18,780 nucleotides of DNA from Prevotellaceae bacterium (GCA_031262265.1 JAISIB010000047.1:1-18780); one strand, 5' to 3'; shown: positions 8,019 to 15,700, counted from the stretch's first letter. Made by a program: numbers and translations. The notes: generated by a model not told the origin, from the sequence alone.

Positions 8019-9131
8019 ATGTCAAACGTTTACTTCACGGATATGCGCACCAGGCCGGGGCGTAGTCTGACCGACAAGGTAGAACTGCTCATGCGCAAGG
8101 CGGGCATAGACAGTATCGACTTCAAAAACAAATTTACGGCTATTAAAATTCATCTCGGCGAACCGGGAAATCTGGCTTATCTACGTCCGAACTATGCCGC
8201 ACGTGTGGTCGAGGTTCTTTTAAAGAAAGGCGCGAAGCCATTCTTGACCGATGCGAATACGCTATATCAAGGGCGGCGCGCCAACGGACTTGACCATTTG
8301 CTCGCCGCATTTGAGAATGGTTACAACGCCGTTACTTTTCCTCAATGCCCCGTAGTCATTGCCGACGGGGTGCGCTCGCTGGACGAGCGGGAGATTCCTA
8401 TTGATCAGACGTATTGCAAGACTGCTAAAATCGGATCAGCCATTGCTGATGCGGACGTCATCGTCTCGATGAACCACTTCAAAGGCCATGAGCAGGCCGG
8501 CTTCGGCGGTGCGCTGAAGAACCTCGGAATGGGATCGGCATCCCGTCGGGGAAAGTTAGAACTGCATTCCTCGTCGCAACCGCAAATAGACCAGACGCTC
8601 TGCACCGCGTGTGGTATGTGTGTAAAATACTGTGCTTCGGACGCCGTACACCTCAATGCGAACAAGAAAGCGGAGATTGATTATGCGAAGTGCGTCGGTT
8701 GTGGGCAGTGCGTGGCACTCTGCCAGTTTGAAGCGGCTCAGCCCGTATGGAATGATTCGGGCGAAGTGCTTAATTATAAGATCTCGGAGTATGCACTGGC
8801 GGTAATCAAAGACAAACCGAACTTCCATATTAATTTTATCGTGGACGTCTCTCCGCAATGTGACTGTTGGGTGTGCAACGATGCCGCGATTGTGCCCAAC
8901 ATCGGTATTGCCGCTTCTTTCGACCCTGTTGCGCTTGATCAGGCCTGTGCCGATATGGTGGTTCACGCCGCCGCCAATCCGCATACCTGCCTCAATACGC
9001 ACGAGTACGGCGAGTTGCAAGGCGAAGATAAATTCAAGTTGATACACCCCCATACGGATTGGAAAATAGGCCTGGCTTACGCAGAGAAAATAGGACTTGG
9101 CAGCAGAACGTATGAATTGAAGACAGTCTGA
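8019..9131 (+). CDS. DUF362 domain protein with two 4Fe-4S ferredoxin motifs
   Basis: A 370-residue cytoplasmic protein. Residues 1-180 match the DUF362 domain (KIHLGEPGNLAYLRPNYA, DANTLYQGRRANG, VIVSMNHFKGHEQAGFGGAL). Then come two ferredoxin-type cluster motifs, CTACGMCVKYC (Cys195, 198, 201, 205) and CVGCGQCVALC (Cys225, 228, 231, 235), and a third cysteine pair in QCDCWVCND. The fold family is found widely in anaerobes as a presumed iron-sulfur redox protein, but the reaction is not known. I chose the ATG at 8019 rather than an in-frame ATG at 7968, because the earlier start would lie inside the terminator hairpin and add a tail that looks non-coding. It appears to be transcribed alone; the next gene on the right converges on it. 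Confidence 0.88.
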   Translation: MSNVYFTDMRTRPGRSLTDKVELLMRKAGIDSIDFKNKFTAIKIHLGEPGNLAYLRPNYAARVVEVLLKKGAKPFLTDANTLYQGRRANGLDHLLAAFENGYNAVTFPQCPVVIADGVRSLDEREIPIDQTYCKTAKIGSAIADADVIVSMNHFKGHEQAGFGGALKNLGMGSASRRGKLELHSSSQPQIDQTLCTACGMCVKYCASDAVHLNANKKAEIDYAKCVGCGQCVALCQFEAAQPVWNDSGEVLNYKISEYALAVIKDKPNFHINFIVDVSPQCDCWVCNDAAIVPNIGIAASFDPVALDQACADMVVHAAANPHTCLNTHEYGELQGEDKFKLIHPHTDWKIGLAYAEKIGLGSRTYELKTV

Positions 9132-9172
9132 TAACCTCCTTCGTTGTTATTTTATCTGACGAGGAAAAGAAA

Positions 9173-9218
9173 ATAGCCAAGCCGCTTGTTTGAATAATAA
9201 AACCGGAAAAATGGCTAT
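9173..9218 (-). terminator. Weak hairpin between convergent genes
   Basis: ATAGCCA (9173-9179) is complementary to TGGCTAT (9212-9218) with a 32-nt loop; on the - strand the stem runs into TTTTCTTTTC. It could end the ABC ATPase transcript, but the loop is long and the stem short. Confidence 0.3.
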
Positions 9219-9244
9219 CTCATGGCAGGAATAGTAGCATAGGC

Positions 9245-9886
9245 TCACTGCTCCACCGATAGCGTTTCGTGGACGAAAGCGATGGTTTTGGCATGTCGAC
9301 GGATCGCGTCTGTGTCATGCCCTGCTAATACGATCGCACAATCGGTGTTGATTCCATGGAGCAACTCGTACAGCTGCGCTTCAAAAACTTGGTCGATGTA
9401 GGTATTCGGCTCGTCCAATATGAGCAGTTGCGGCTCGCCTACGAGTGCGCGGCCTAACAGTACGCGTTGTAACTGACCGCCACTGAGTGCGCCGATCGGC
9501 CGGTGTTGCAATCCGTCCAGTCCCATACGGGTGATTGTACGCTTTGTTTTTTCCCGTTGCTCGTTCGTAAATTGGCGAAGCATGGGTTTGCTGCCGCTTA
9601 ACCCCGAGAGAATTACTTCTTCTACCGAGATGGGGAATTTTTTATCTAACGCATTGTACTGCGGCAAATAGCCCATGCGCAACGAGGGCGTACATTGTCG
9701 TTCTCCCTTAGTAGGTTCCAGTAATCCCAAGAGCAGCTTGATGAGCGTTGTCTTACCGCCACCGTTCGGACCAAGTATCCCCCAGAAATCTCGTTTGCCG
9801 ATTGTTAGGTTTATATCGCGCAAAACGATCTTTCGGTCGTAGGCGGCGGAGACGTGCGACAATGTAATCAGTGTATGTTCGTTCAT
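9245..9886 (-). CDS. ABC transporter ATP-binding protein, zinc/manganese (ZnuC-like) type
   Basis: A 213-residue single-domain ABC ATPase. It shows Walker A GPNGGGKT (39-46), Q-loop LPQYN (Gln76), signature LSGGQ (134-138), Walker B LLILDEP (154-160) and H-loop His190. The FPISVEEVILSGL segment after the Q-loop is typical of the ATPases of zinc/manganese uptake systems, so metal import is the likely role, though the family assignment rests on motif memory. The start is the ATG at 9886, whose ATGA overlaps the stop of the methyltransferase gene; an in-frame TTG at 9892 is less likely. No permease or metal-binding protein gene follows: the next gene is convergent. Either the partners are elsewhere or it serves another membrane complex. 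Confidence 0.87.
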   Translation of the reverse strand: MNEHTLITLSHVSAAYDRKIVLRDINLTIGKRDFWGILGPNGGGKTTLIKLLLGLLEPTKGERQCTPSLRMGYLPQYNALDKKFPISVEEVILSGLSGSKPMLRQFTNEQREKTKRTITRMGLDGLQHRPIGALSGGQLQRVLLGRALVGEPQLLILDEPNTYIDQVFEAQLYELLHGINTDCAIVLAGHDTDAIRRHAKTIAFVHETLSVEQ

Positions 9887-10836
9887 AAGCAATCTTTTGA
9901 ATGCGGCAGTGTATTCCGTTCCCAGAATACGCCGTCGGTATAACCTTGAATCTTTTTATCCGCTTCGGCCATGTGTAGACGTTTGAGTGCCCAGCAGGCA
10001 TATTCCGGATTGATTTCTACGCCGCTGTATCGGCGGCCGAGTTTTTTGGCGACCACAGCCGTCGTACCCGAACCCAAAAAAGGATCAAAGACTACGCCGC
10101 CGGCCGGACACGAAGCCAAAATTAGTTTGGCAAGCAATTTCTCCGGCTTTTGCGTGGGGTGATCGGTATTTTCGGGCATCGACCAATACGGAACGCTGAC
10201 GTCGTCCCAAAAATTAGAGGGATATGTCATTCGATAATTGCCGTTCGGCGTTTCTTCCCAGTCTTTCGGTTCTCCATCCACCCGATATGGTGCCATTACG
10301 CGCCGTCTGACTTTTACCGCATCTATGTCAAAAAAATAATTCTTCGGATTCTTGACGCCGAACCAAATATCTTCCATTCCGTTCTTCCAGTTGCGAAGCG
10401 CCCCTCGTCCTTTCTCGCGTTGCCAAGTGATTCGATTGATAACCGTTAGGTGCTCTGTCATGACGGTTTGCAACGCAGCTGTGCATCGCCAATCGCCGCA
10501 AAGATAGAGCGTACCGTTTGGTTTCAACAGCGAGACCACTGCCGGAAACCACGAGCGTAAGTATGCCGCATAGTCGGCAGGGGATTGTTTGCGGAAGGTT
10601 AGACCATGGTAATCTTTCGTGCAGTTGTAAGGGGGATCTATAATGATTAAATCGGCAAATGCCGCCGGCAAATAGGGTAACACTCGGAGCAAATCCGCAC
10701 AGATCACCTGCCCTGTAATATCTTCTGCCGCCAAAGACGTGTCGCCGTTAGGCATGTATAACTCTCGGCGGTAATGAGCGTATTCTTCCGAAGTCAACGT
10801 AAGCGTTCGATTGCGCGGAGCGCGTGATTTGGTCAT
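9883..10836 (-). CDS. Site-specific DNA methyltransferase (N6-adenine or N4-cytosine), beta class
   Basis: A 317-residue SAM-dependent DNA methyltransferase. The catalytic motif DPPY (67-70, in LIIIDPPYNC) comes before the SAM-binding motif FDPFLGSGTT (250-259), with HPTQKP (226-231) between; this order defines the beta group of amino-methyltransferases. DPPY fits N6-adenine better than N4-cytosine (usually SPPY), but does not prove it. No restriction endonuclease or specificity gene is adjacent, so it looks solitary and may have a regulatory or protective role. It overlaps the ABC ATPase start by 4 nt (ATGA), which makes a two-gene operon of unrelated-looking functions. A promoter with a good -7 element lies just upstream. 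The recognition sequence cannot be read from the protein. Confidence 0.9.
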   Translation of the reverse strand: MTKSRAPRNRTLTLTSEEYAHYRRELYMPNGDTSLAAEDITGQVICADLLRVLPYLPAAFADLIIIDPPYNCTKDYHGLTFRKQSPADYAAYLRSWFPAVVSLLKPNGTLYLCGDWRCTAALQTVMTEHLTVINRITWQREKGRGALRNWKNGMEDIWFGVKNPKNYFFDIDAVKVRRRVMAPYRVDGEPKDWEETPNGNYRMTYPSNFWDDVSVPYWSMPENTDHPTQKPEKLLAKLILASCPAGGVVFDPFLGSGTTAVVAKKLGRRYSGVEINPEYACWALKRLHMAEADKKIQGYTDGVFWERNTLPHSKDCL

Positions 10837-10858
10837 CCTATTGTTATATTGGAGTGTG

Positions 10859-10866
10859 CAAAGATA
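10859..10866 (-). promoter_or_regulatory. -7 element for the methyltransferase-ABC operon
   Basis: On the - strand TATCTTTG matches TAnnTTTG exactly and lies 22 bp upstream of the methyltransferase ATG. The -33 region is only TTTC about 20 nt further up, so the match rests on the -7 box. Confidence 0.6.
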
Positions 10867-10988
10867 CGCGTTTCCGTCAAAAAAGTGAAATCGCTATCGG
10901 TTGCTTTCCGTGGAAAGGAATAAAAAGCGTAAAAATATATAGATTCCATATCGCATAGCGTTAAATAAGACTTATACAAACTTTCCGG

Positions 10989-11021
10989 TTGAACTCGATA
11001 TTGTTTTTCTTTTTATCTTTG
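10989..11021 (+). promoter_or_regulatory. Promoter of the ECF sigma factor gene
   Basis: TATCTTTG at 11014-11021 matches the Bacteroidota -7 element; a TTG at 10989-10991 lies 22 nt upstream, slightly longer than the usual spacing. It sits 21 bp before the ATG, in the divergent region shared with the methyltransferase gene. Confidence 0.6.
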
Positions 11022-11042
11022 CCGACTTTTTAGTGAAGGCTC

Positions 11043-11615
11043 ATGCCTATATTTACAGGTGATCGTTGGTTCACCACTTATTATACGAACAGAGAAATGT
11101 TTATCCGGAATCTATGGTGCGATGACAGCACCTTCGAGCGTATTTACTGCGCCTATTACGGCAAAGTAAAGAGCTTGTTAAGATCTCTCATCTCCGTCGA
11201 AGCAGATGCCGAAGACCTCGCACAAGACGTCTTTGTCGCGCTTTGGCTAAACAGGGAGAACATAGACCTCGACAAAGGTCTCTCTTCGTATATCTATACC
11301 GCTACGCGTAATCTGGCGTATAACTATTTGAAACATCAAGAAGTGCACCGTAACTATACGGATGTGCAACAAGCCGTAGGGAATGAGTGCATAGAATCTA
11401 CGGAGGCGATGCTGCATGCAGAAGAGTTGATGGATAGCATTAGGAAGCATGTAGAAGCGATGCCCGCCCGACAACAAGAAATCTTCCGGCTTAGTCGTGA
11501 AGAAAACTTCTCCAATCAAGAAATATCCGAGTTGCTGCAAATATCACAACGTACCGTAGAAAATCAACTGACAACCGTCTTGCGAAAACTGCGTACGCGG
11601 CTCGCACGCAAGTAA
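11043..11615 (+). CDS. ECF-type RNA polymerase sigma factor
   Basis: A 190-residue sigma-70 family protein of the extracytoplasmic function type common in Bacteroidota. Region 2 is seen in FERIYCAYYGKVKSLLRSL (31-49) and DAEDLAQDVFVALW (55-68), and region 4 in MPARQQEIFRLSREENFSNQ (140-159) followed by a helix-turn-helix (EISELLQISQRTVENQL, 160-176). The first ATG gives an unusual 18-residue extension; the ATG at 11097 (Met19) gives a more standard N-terminus, and the choice is open. Many of these sigma factors are followed by a FecR-like anti-sigma gene and a TonB-dependent receptor; here the next gene is a RelA-type synthetase with its own promoter, so this one is an orphan whose signal is unknown. 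Confidence 0.9.
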   Translation: MPIFTGDRWFTTYYTNREMFIRNLWCDDSTFERIYCAYYGKVKSLLRSLISVEADAEDLAQDVFVALWLNRENIDLDKGLSSYIYTATRNLAYNYLKHQEVHRNYTDVQQAVGNECIESTEAMLHAEELMDSIRKHVEAMPARQQEIFRLSREENFSNQEISELLQISQRTVENQLTTVLRKLRTRLARK

Positions 11616-11626
11616 AAATTCACACA

Positions 11627-11643
11627 GAACCGGCCGCCGGTTC
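11627..11643. repeat. 17-nt GC-rich palindrome between the sigma factor and relA
   Basis: GAACCGGC-C-GCCGGTTC is an 8-bp perfect inverted repeat with a 1-nt centre, 11 nt after the sigma factor stop. No T-run follows, so it is a poor terminator; it could be a protein-binding site upstream of the relA promoter or an RNA hairpin protecting the 3' end. Confidence 0.4.
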
Positions 11644-11663
11644 GAAATATTAAAACTAATACT

Positions 11664-11671
11664 TAACTTTG
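11664..11671 (+). promoter_or_regulatory. -7 element of the relA gene
   Basis: TAACTTTG fits TAnnTTTG, with TTC (11641-11643) 20 nt upstream as a poor -33 element. It would start transcription about 40 nt before the relA ATG. Confidence 0.5.
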
Positions 11672-11719
11672 GCGGAGAAACGGCGAACGAGAAAGGCGGC
11701 CGTATGATAAATCTGAGAC

Positions 11720-13930
11720 ATGGCATCCGAATTTACCGACATCGAACAGAAAGAACTACCTCAATTGCTGCGCAATTTACTGCTCGCGGCGGGGGATAGT
11801 ATCGCTAAGCCGGAGCGCAAACGACTATATGTCTATTTGCGGGAAGCTGCCGACACGCACGCCTTGCAACGCAATAATTTCGATATGCATCCTATTGTCA
11901 GCAGCCTGCAATCTGCTCTGCTCATCGCTCAGGAAATGGGTATAAAAGGAAGCGTGCTGGTTGCCGTCATGCTCTACGAACCACTTCAAGCGAACGTGCT
12001 TTCATTGGCTACCGCGCGCGAAGAATTTGGTGACGACACGGCGAATATTTTGACGGGACTGGCGAAGGTTAACGAACTATATAGTAAAAATCCGGTAGTA
12101 GAGTCTGAAAATTTTCGCCGCTTGCTTCTCTCATTCGCCGAAGACATGCGCGTCATTCTTATCATGATTGCCGTGCGATTAAACGTCATGCGACAAATTA
12201 GGGACACGCTTAACGAAGAAGACCGCACCCGCGTCGCTAACGAGGCGGCATACTTGTACGCGCCGCTGGCTCACAAACTGGGATTGTATCAAATCAAATC
12301 CGAATTGGAAGATTTGTCTTTGAAGTACACGAACCGTGATATTTATTATAACATCAAGGAAAAACTGAACGAGACCAAAGCTTCGCGCGACAAGTATATA
12401 GCGGCTTTTATCCGTCCCATAGAAGAAAAACTACGAGAAGCCGGCTTGAAATTCGAGGTTAAGGGACGCACGAAATCAATTCACTCAATATGGAACAAGA
12501 TTCGGAAGAATAAAGTGTCTTTCGAGGGTATTTATGACCTGTTCGCCGTTCGTATTATTCTGGACGCTCCACCCGAGAAAGAGAAGCAAGCATGTTGGTT
12601 GGCTTTTTCCTTAGTGACAGATATGTATCGCCCCGATACGAATCGTTTACGCAATTGGTTATCTATCCCGAAAAGCAACGGATACGAATCACTACATATT
12701 ACCGTGATGGGACCGGAGGGAAAATGGGTCGAAGTTCAGATTCGTACGCAGCGCATGGACGAGATCGCGGAACGCGGCGTGGCTGCGCATTGGCGTTACA
12801 AAGGCGTAAAGGGTGAGAGCGGACTGGATGAGTGGCTCGTTTCGGTACGCGAAGCGTTGGAGAATGCCGACGGCGGTGATTCGCTGCGTATGATGGATCA
12901 GTTCAAGAGAGATCTTAGCGAAGAAGAAGTGTACGTATTCACGCCGCGCGGCGACTTGTTCAAACTTTCAAAAGGTGCGACCGTATTAGACTTTGCCTTC
13001 CATATACACACCAAGTTGGGTAGCAAATGTATCGGTGCCCGAGTCAACGGGAAAATAGTACCTATTCGCTACAAGCTAAGCAGTGGCGATCAGGTGGAAG
13101 TCATGACCGCCAACAATCAAACGCCGAAACAGGATTGGCTAAATATCGTAACGACTGCGCGAGCACGTACGAAGATTCGCCAAACCTTAAAAGAAATGGC
13201 CGGTACGCAGTTGGATTTTGCGAAAGAGACACTTGAACGGAAATTTAAGAATCGTAAGCTGGAATACGACGATGCTATGATGATGAAGTTAGTGAAACGG
13301 TTAGGATACAAGAACGTTACGCTATTCTATCAAGCAATCGCAGAAGGAACGCTTGACGTCAATGCCGTTATTGAACGTTATATTGAGCAGCAAAAGAAAG
13401 ATTCGGAGACAAGCGAGGTGCTCTATCGCAGTGCGGAAGGTTTTAATATTCCTACGCCTGTCGAAGAGGAATCCGGCAAAGAGGATGTGTTGGTTATCGA
13501 CCAAAACCTCAAAGGTATAGAATATACGTTGGCCAAATGTTGTAATCCGATCTATGGAGATGAAGTATTCGGATTCACTACTGTTTCGGGCGGAATGAAA
13601 ATACATCGTACCGACTGCCCAAATGCTCCGCAGATGCGTGAACGATTCGGGTATCGTATCATCAAAGCGCGGTGGGCGGGTAAATCGCGCGGCAAGCATT
13701 ATCCGATTACGCTACGGGTTGTCGGCCACGATGACATAGGAATCGTCACTAATATTACGTCAATCATCTCAAAAGAAACCGATATAACACTACGTTCCAT
13801 TAGCATCGATTCTCATGACGGGCTGTTTTCCGGTATGCTCACCGTCATGGTAGGTGATACCGGTAAGCTCGAAGCACTTTTGAAGAAGCTACGCACCGTA
13901 AAGGGGGTAAAGCAAGTGAGCCGCAATTGA
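11720..13930 (+). CDS. relA: RelA/SpoT family (p)ppGpp synthetase with degenerate hydrolase domain
   Basis: A 736-residue long RSH enzyme. The HD hydrolase region (about 45-165) is broken: the metal-binding HDxxED motif is replaced by YEPLQA (Tyr86-Glu87), and the usual DRLHNMR by VRLNVMR (152-158), so ppGpp hydrolysis should be lost. The synthetase domain is intact: GRTKS (249-253), YDLFAVRI (Asp273), SNGYESLH (319-326), EVQIRT (Glu338) and AERGVAAHWRYK. A TGS domain (about 403-465), a zinc-finger-like region (Cys607-Cys608, His629, Cys633) and a C-terminal ACT domain (about 662-735) complete the ribosome-interacting half. It should thus make (p)ppGpp from ATP and GTP or GDP under starvation, like a RelA-type synthetase, and requires a separate hydrolase elsewhere in the genome. 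It lies 104 nt after the ECF sigma gene, with its own promoter-like box. Confidence 0.93.
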   Translation: MASEFTDIEQKELPQLLRNLLLAAGDSIAKPERKRLYVYLREAADTHALQRNNFDMHPIVSSLQSALLIAQEMGIKGSVLVAVMLYEPLQANVLSLATAREEFGDDTANILTGLAKVNELYSKNPVVESENFRRLLLSFAEDMRVILIMIAVRLNVMRQIRDTLNEEDRTRVANEAAYLYAPLAHKLGLYQIKSELEDLSLKYTNRDIYYNIKEKLNETKASRDKYIAAFIRPIEEKLREAGLKFEVKGRTKSIHSIWNKIRKNKVSFEGIYDLFAVRIILDAPPEKEKQACWLAFSLVTDMYRPDTNRLRNWLSIPKSNGYESLHITVMGPEGKWVEVQIRTQRMDEIAERGVAAHWRYKGVKGESGLDEWLVSVREALENADGGDSLRMMDQFKRDLSEEEVYVFTPRGDLFKLSKGATVLDFAFHIHTKLGSKCIGARVNGKIVPIRYKLSSGDQVEVMTANNQTPKQDWLNIVTTARARTKIRQTLKEMAGTQLDFAKETLERKFKNRKLEYDDAMMMKLVKRLGYKNVTLFYQAIAEGTLDVNAVIERYIEQQKKDSETSEVLYRSAEGFNIPTPVEEESGKEDVLVIDQNLKGIEYTLAKCCNPIYGDEVFGFTTVSGGMKIHRTDCPNAPQMRERFGYRIIKARWAGKSRGKHYPITLRVVGHDDIGIVTNITSIISKETDITLRSISIDSHDGLFSGMLTVMVGDTGKLEALLKKLRTVKGVKQVSRN

Positions 13931-14015
13931 TAGCCGATAATAGGAGAACGAGACTATTTGTGTGATCCTATCTCAGTTTTACCGATACATTTGATAGTTT
14001 TCTATGCCGCTTTGT

Positions 14016-14064
14016 GCTGATTCTTATCAGCCGCGAAAAGATATTTTCGCCTGTTTATTTCTTT
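14016..14064 (+). terminator. Paired hairpins with T-rich tail, possible relA terminator
   Basis: GCTGAT (14016-14021) pairs with ATCAGC (14026-14031), and directly after it GCGAAAA (14033-14039) pairs with TTTTCGC (14044-14050) around a GATA loop. The tail CTGTTTATTTCTTT is T-rich but interrupted. The position, 86 nt after the relA stop, suits a terminator. Confidence 0.45.
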
Positions 14065-14069
14065 ATCTC

Positions 14070-14150
14070 CAACTTAAAGATATAAATCTTTAACCTGAAA
14101 ATACATATCTCAAACGTGAAGATATATATCTTTAAGTTGAAGATAGAGTT
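14070..14150. repeat. Cluster of degenerate 20-22-nt ATATCTTT palindromic units
   Basis: Four units of roughly 20-22 nt share a pattern like AAnnTGAAGATATATATCTTT: they begin near 14071, 14092, 14112 and 14134. Unit 1 contains the hairpin AAAGAT-ATAA-ATCTTT (14076-14091) and unit 3 the perfect palindrome AAGATATATATCTT (14119-14132). The outer units also form a 15-nt perfect inverted repeat: CAACTTAAAGATATA (14070-14084) and TATATCTTTAAGTTG (14125-14139). The units are too diverged for a CRISPR array and have no equal-length spacers. Confidence 0.6.
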
Positions 14151-14293
14151 TTCTCGGTCGGTACGGATATTATCTCTTGGGCTGATTGTTTTTAGAAAGC
14201 TGCTTGTCAACCTATCAAGGCGGCTAAATCGGCGGAGCGGGTTTTAGACGAATATTTTCTTTGTGTACAAGTGAAAAACAACCGTGAAATTGA

Positions 14294-14348
14294 TAACTTT
14301 GCCCAATCAATTATTTAACAAGTTCATACTATGAGTACACATCTTTAA
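14294..14348 (+). other. Promoter-like box followed by a 5-codon open frame (possible gene remnant)
   Basis: TAACTTTG (14294-14301) matches the TAnnTTTG -7 element, and 29 nt later ATGAGTACACATCTTTAA (14331-14348) starts and stops after five codons (MSTHL). The spacing is that of a normal Bacteroidota gene start, but there is no gene. It may be the 5' end of a gene lost by deletion or displaced when the downstream operon arrived, or chance. Confidence 0.3.
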
Positions 14349-14356
14349 TATCATTA

Positions 14357-14378
14357 GTTGCACCAAAATCGGTGCGAC
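14357..14378. repeat. Hairpin GTTGCACC/GGTGCGAC
   Basis: GTTGCACC (14357-14364) pairs with GGTGCGAC (14371-14378), 8 bp with one G-T pair, over the loop AAAATC. No T-run follows on the + strand, so it is not a typical terminator. The - strand carries a TACTTTTG box (14388-14381) pointing left, with no gene for it to serve. Confidence 0.4.
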
Positions 14379-14544
14379 CACAAAAGTATACGCAGGAAAA
14401 TCGACAAAAAAGCAATTGGAGGTAGGTGGCACGGGTTAGCACTCAGATGGTATGGGTTGGTTTCGGTGTAATATTAGATAAAGGGCAAAGTGATGCCATT
14501 TTATGGTAAAAGAGAAAAAGTTCTCCGAAAATAACGGCCATTCT

Positions 14545-14575
14545 TTGCGTTCCAAAGAAAGATAATATATCTTTG
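14545..14575 (+). promoter_or_regulatory. Promoter of the M42 peptidase / putative RiPP operon
   Basis: TTG (14545-14547) and TATCTTTG (14568-14575) are separated by 20 nt, a full match to the Bacteroidota -33/-7 promoter. It lies 19 bp before the ATG at 14595. No comparable promoter is visible before the small peptide gene or the radical SAM gene, so this one probably drives the whole operon. Confidence 0.75.
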
Positions 14576-14594
14576 CTACCAATTTGTAAAAGAT

Positions 14595-15662
14595 ATGCAA
14601 GTAACGACAAAAAAATTTCTAAACTCAATACTAAAAACCATTTCTCCTTCTGGATTTGAGGAGGAAGCGTTGGGCGTTTGGGGTAAAGCTATAGCTCCGT
14701 ACGTGGATGAGGTGTATTATGACGTGTTGGGAAACTTAGTCGCAGTGAAGAAAGGTCGTACTGACAAGAAAATGATGTTTGTCGCTCACACTGATGAAGT
14801 AGGCTTTATGCTTAATTATATAGATGATAAAGGTTTTCTTTATTTTAGAAAGATAGGTGGCATAGATGTCAATCTGTTGCCTGGTCAAAAAATTGCAATA
14901 AATGGTCTTAATGGATTGGTGTATGGCGTCATTGGCAAAAAACCTATACATCTACAAAGTAAAGATGAGAATAAGCATTTCTTTGATATAGAAGACCTGT
15001 GGATTGATATTGGAGTAGAAAATAGAAGTGAAGCAGAACAGCTTGTAAGAGTGGGAAATAGTGCCACGTTTAATGCAGACATAATGGAGCATGGTACACG
15101 TATTTCATCTAAAGCATTAGATGATAAAGTAGGGCTTGCGTCTATGATTGAAGCAGTGCAGATATTGGCAAATGAGCAATTGGATCTAACGCTCTACTTC
15201 GTAGCATCTGTTCAAGAGGAACTCGGAGCGCGAGGAGGCCGCGTAGCTGCTATGGGAATACAACCGGATGTTTGTATAGCCGTAGATGTAACACATGCGA
15301 CCGATTACCCCACCATGTCGTCCATTAAAAATGGAAATATTGAAATGGGAGCTGGAGTTGTGATAACAGAGGGACCAAATGTAAATAAAGTTCTCACGAG
15401 TATATTGCTGGATCTGGTAACCAAAGCAGCAATAGCCTACCAAACAGAAGCAATTTCGCATCCGACAGGTACTGATGTCAATCCGATTCAGATAATAGGT
15501 CAAGGTGTTGTAACAGGACTGTTAAGCATCCCATGTCGATATATGCATACGCCAGTGGAGATGGTTGATTTGAAAGATGTAGAAGCGACAGCTATGCTTA
15601 TTGTGAAAATAGCTATGCTACCTTCTGATAAGATAAACTTCCAAAAGGTATTAAAACCCTAA
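14595..15662 (+). CDS. M42 family metallo-aminopeptidase
   Basis: A 355-residue cytoplasmic peptidase without signal peptide. It has the M42 dinuclear metal site: AHTDEVGF (His65, Asp67), LDDKVG (bridging Asp177), VQEELGARGG (catalytic Glu208, metal Glu209), Asp231 in AVDVTHATD, and CRYMHTPVE (His318). These enzymes remove N-terminal residues from peptides; older annotations as endoglucanase (CelM) are not supported by the motifs. Length and motif order are normal for the family. It is the first gene of the AT-rich operon, 38 nt upstream of a 37-codon peptide gene and cotranscribed with it, as no promoter or terminator lies between. In this setting it could trim a modified peptide or its leader, which is inference; a general housekeeping role is equally possible. 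Confidence 0.92.
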   Translation: MQVTTKKFLNSILKTISPSGFEEEALGVWGKAIAPYVDEVYYDVLGNLVAVKKGRTDKKMMFVAHTDEVGFMLNYIDDKGFLYFRKIGGIDVNLLPGQKIAINGLNGLVYGVIGKKPIHLQSKDENKHFFDIEDLWIDIGVENRSEAEQLVRVGNSATFNADIMEHGTRISSKALDDKVGLASMIEAVQILANEQLDLTLYFVASVQEELGARGGRVAAMGIQPDVCIAVDVTHATDYPTMSSIKNGNIEMGAGVVITEGPNVNKVLTSILLDLVTKAAIAYQTEAISHPTGTDVNPIQIIGQGVVTGLLSIPCRYMHTPVEMVDLKDVEATAMLIVKIAMLPSDKINFQKVLKP

Positions 15663-15700
15663 GAAGATAATAGGAGTATTTAATTTTAATAATTACAGTT

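Larger units (their letters stand above)
13931..14594. other. 664-bp intergenic region without a credible gene
   Basis: No frame of credible length or family resemblance on either strand. From left to right it holds a weak hairpin (ATAGGA 13940-13945 with TCCTAT 13966-13971), a pair of hairpins that may end relA (14016-14064), a cluster of palindromic ATATCTTT units (14070-14150), a -7-like box with a 5-codon frame (14294-14348), a hairpin (14357-14378), and the promoter of the next operon (14545-14575). The stretches 14151-14290 and 14380-14540 show nothing I can interpret. It separates the housekeeping-looking genes on the left from the AT-rich operon on the right. Confidence 0.6.

Noticed and set aside
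10150..10449. Open frame on the + strand inside the methyltransferase gene
   Set aside because: It lies opposite conserved methyltransferase motifs and has no start signals or family resemblance.
14070..14150. CRISPR array
   Set aside because: Units are degenerate, adjoin without spacers of constant length, and no cas gene is near.
14357..14378. Insertion sequence end
   Set aside because: There is a single hairpin with no second copy, no transposase and no target duplication that I can find in the window.
14595..15662. Endo-1,4-beta-glucanase (CelM) for the M42 protein
   Set aside because: The metal-ligand pattern is that of M42 aminopeptidases; the glucanase label is an old annotation error, and the gene is not part of the glycosidase operon.
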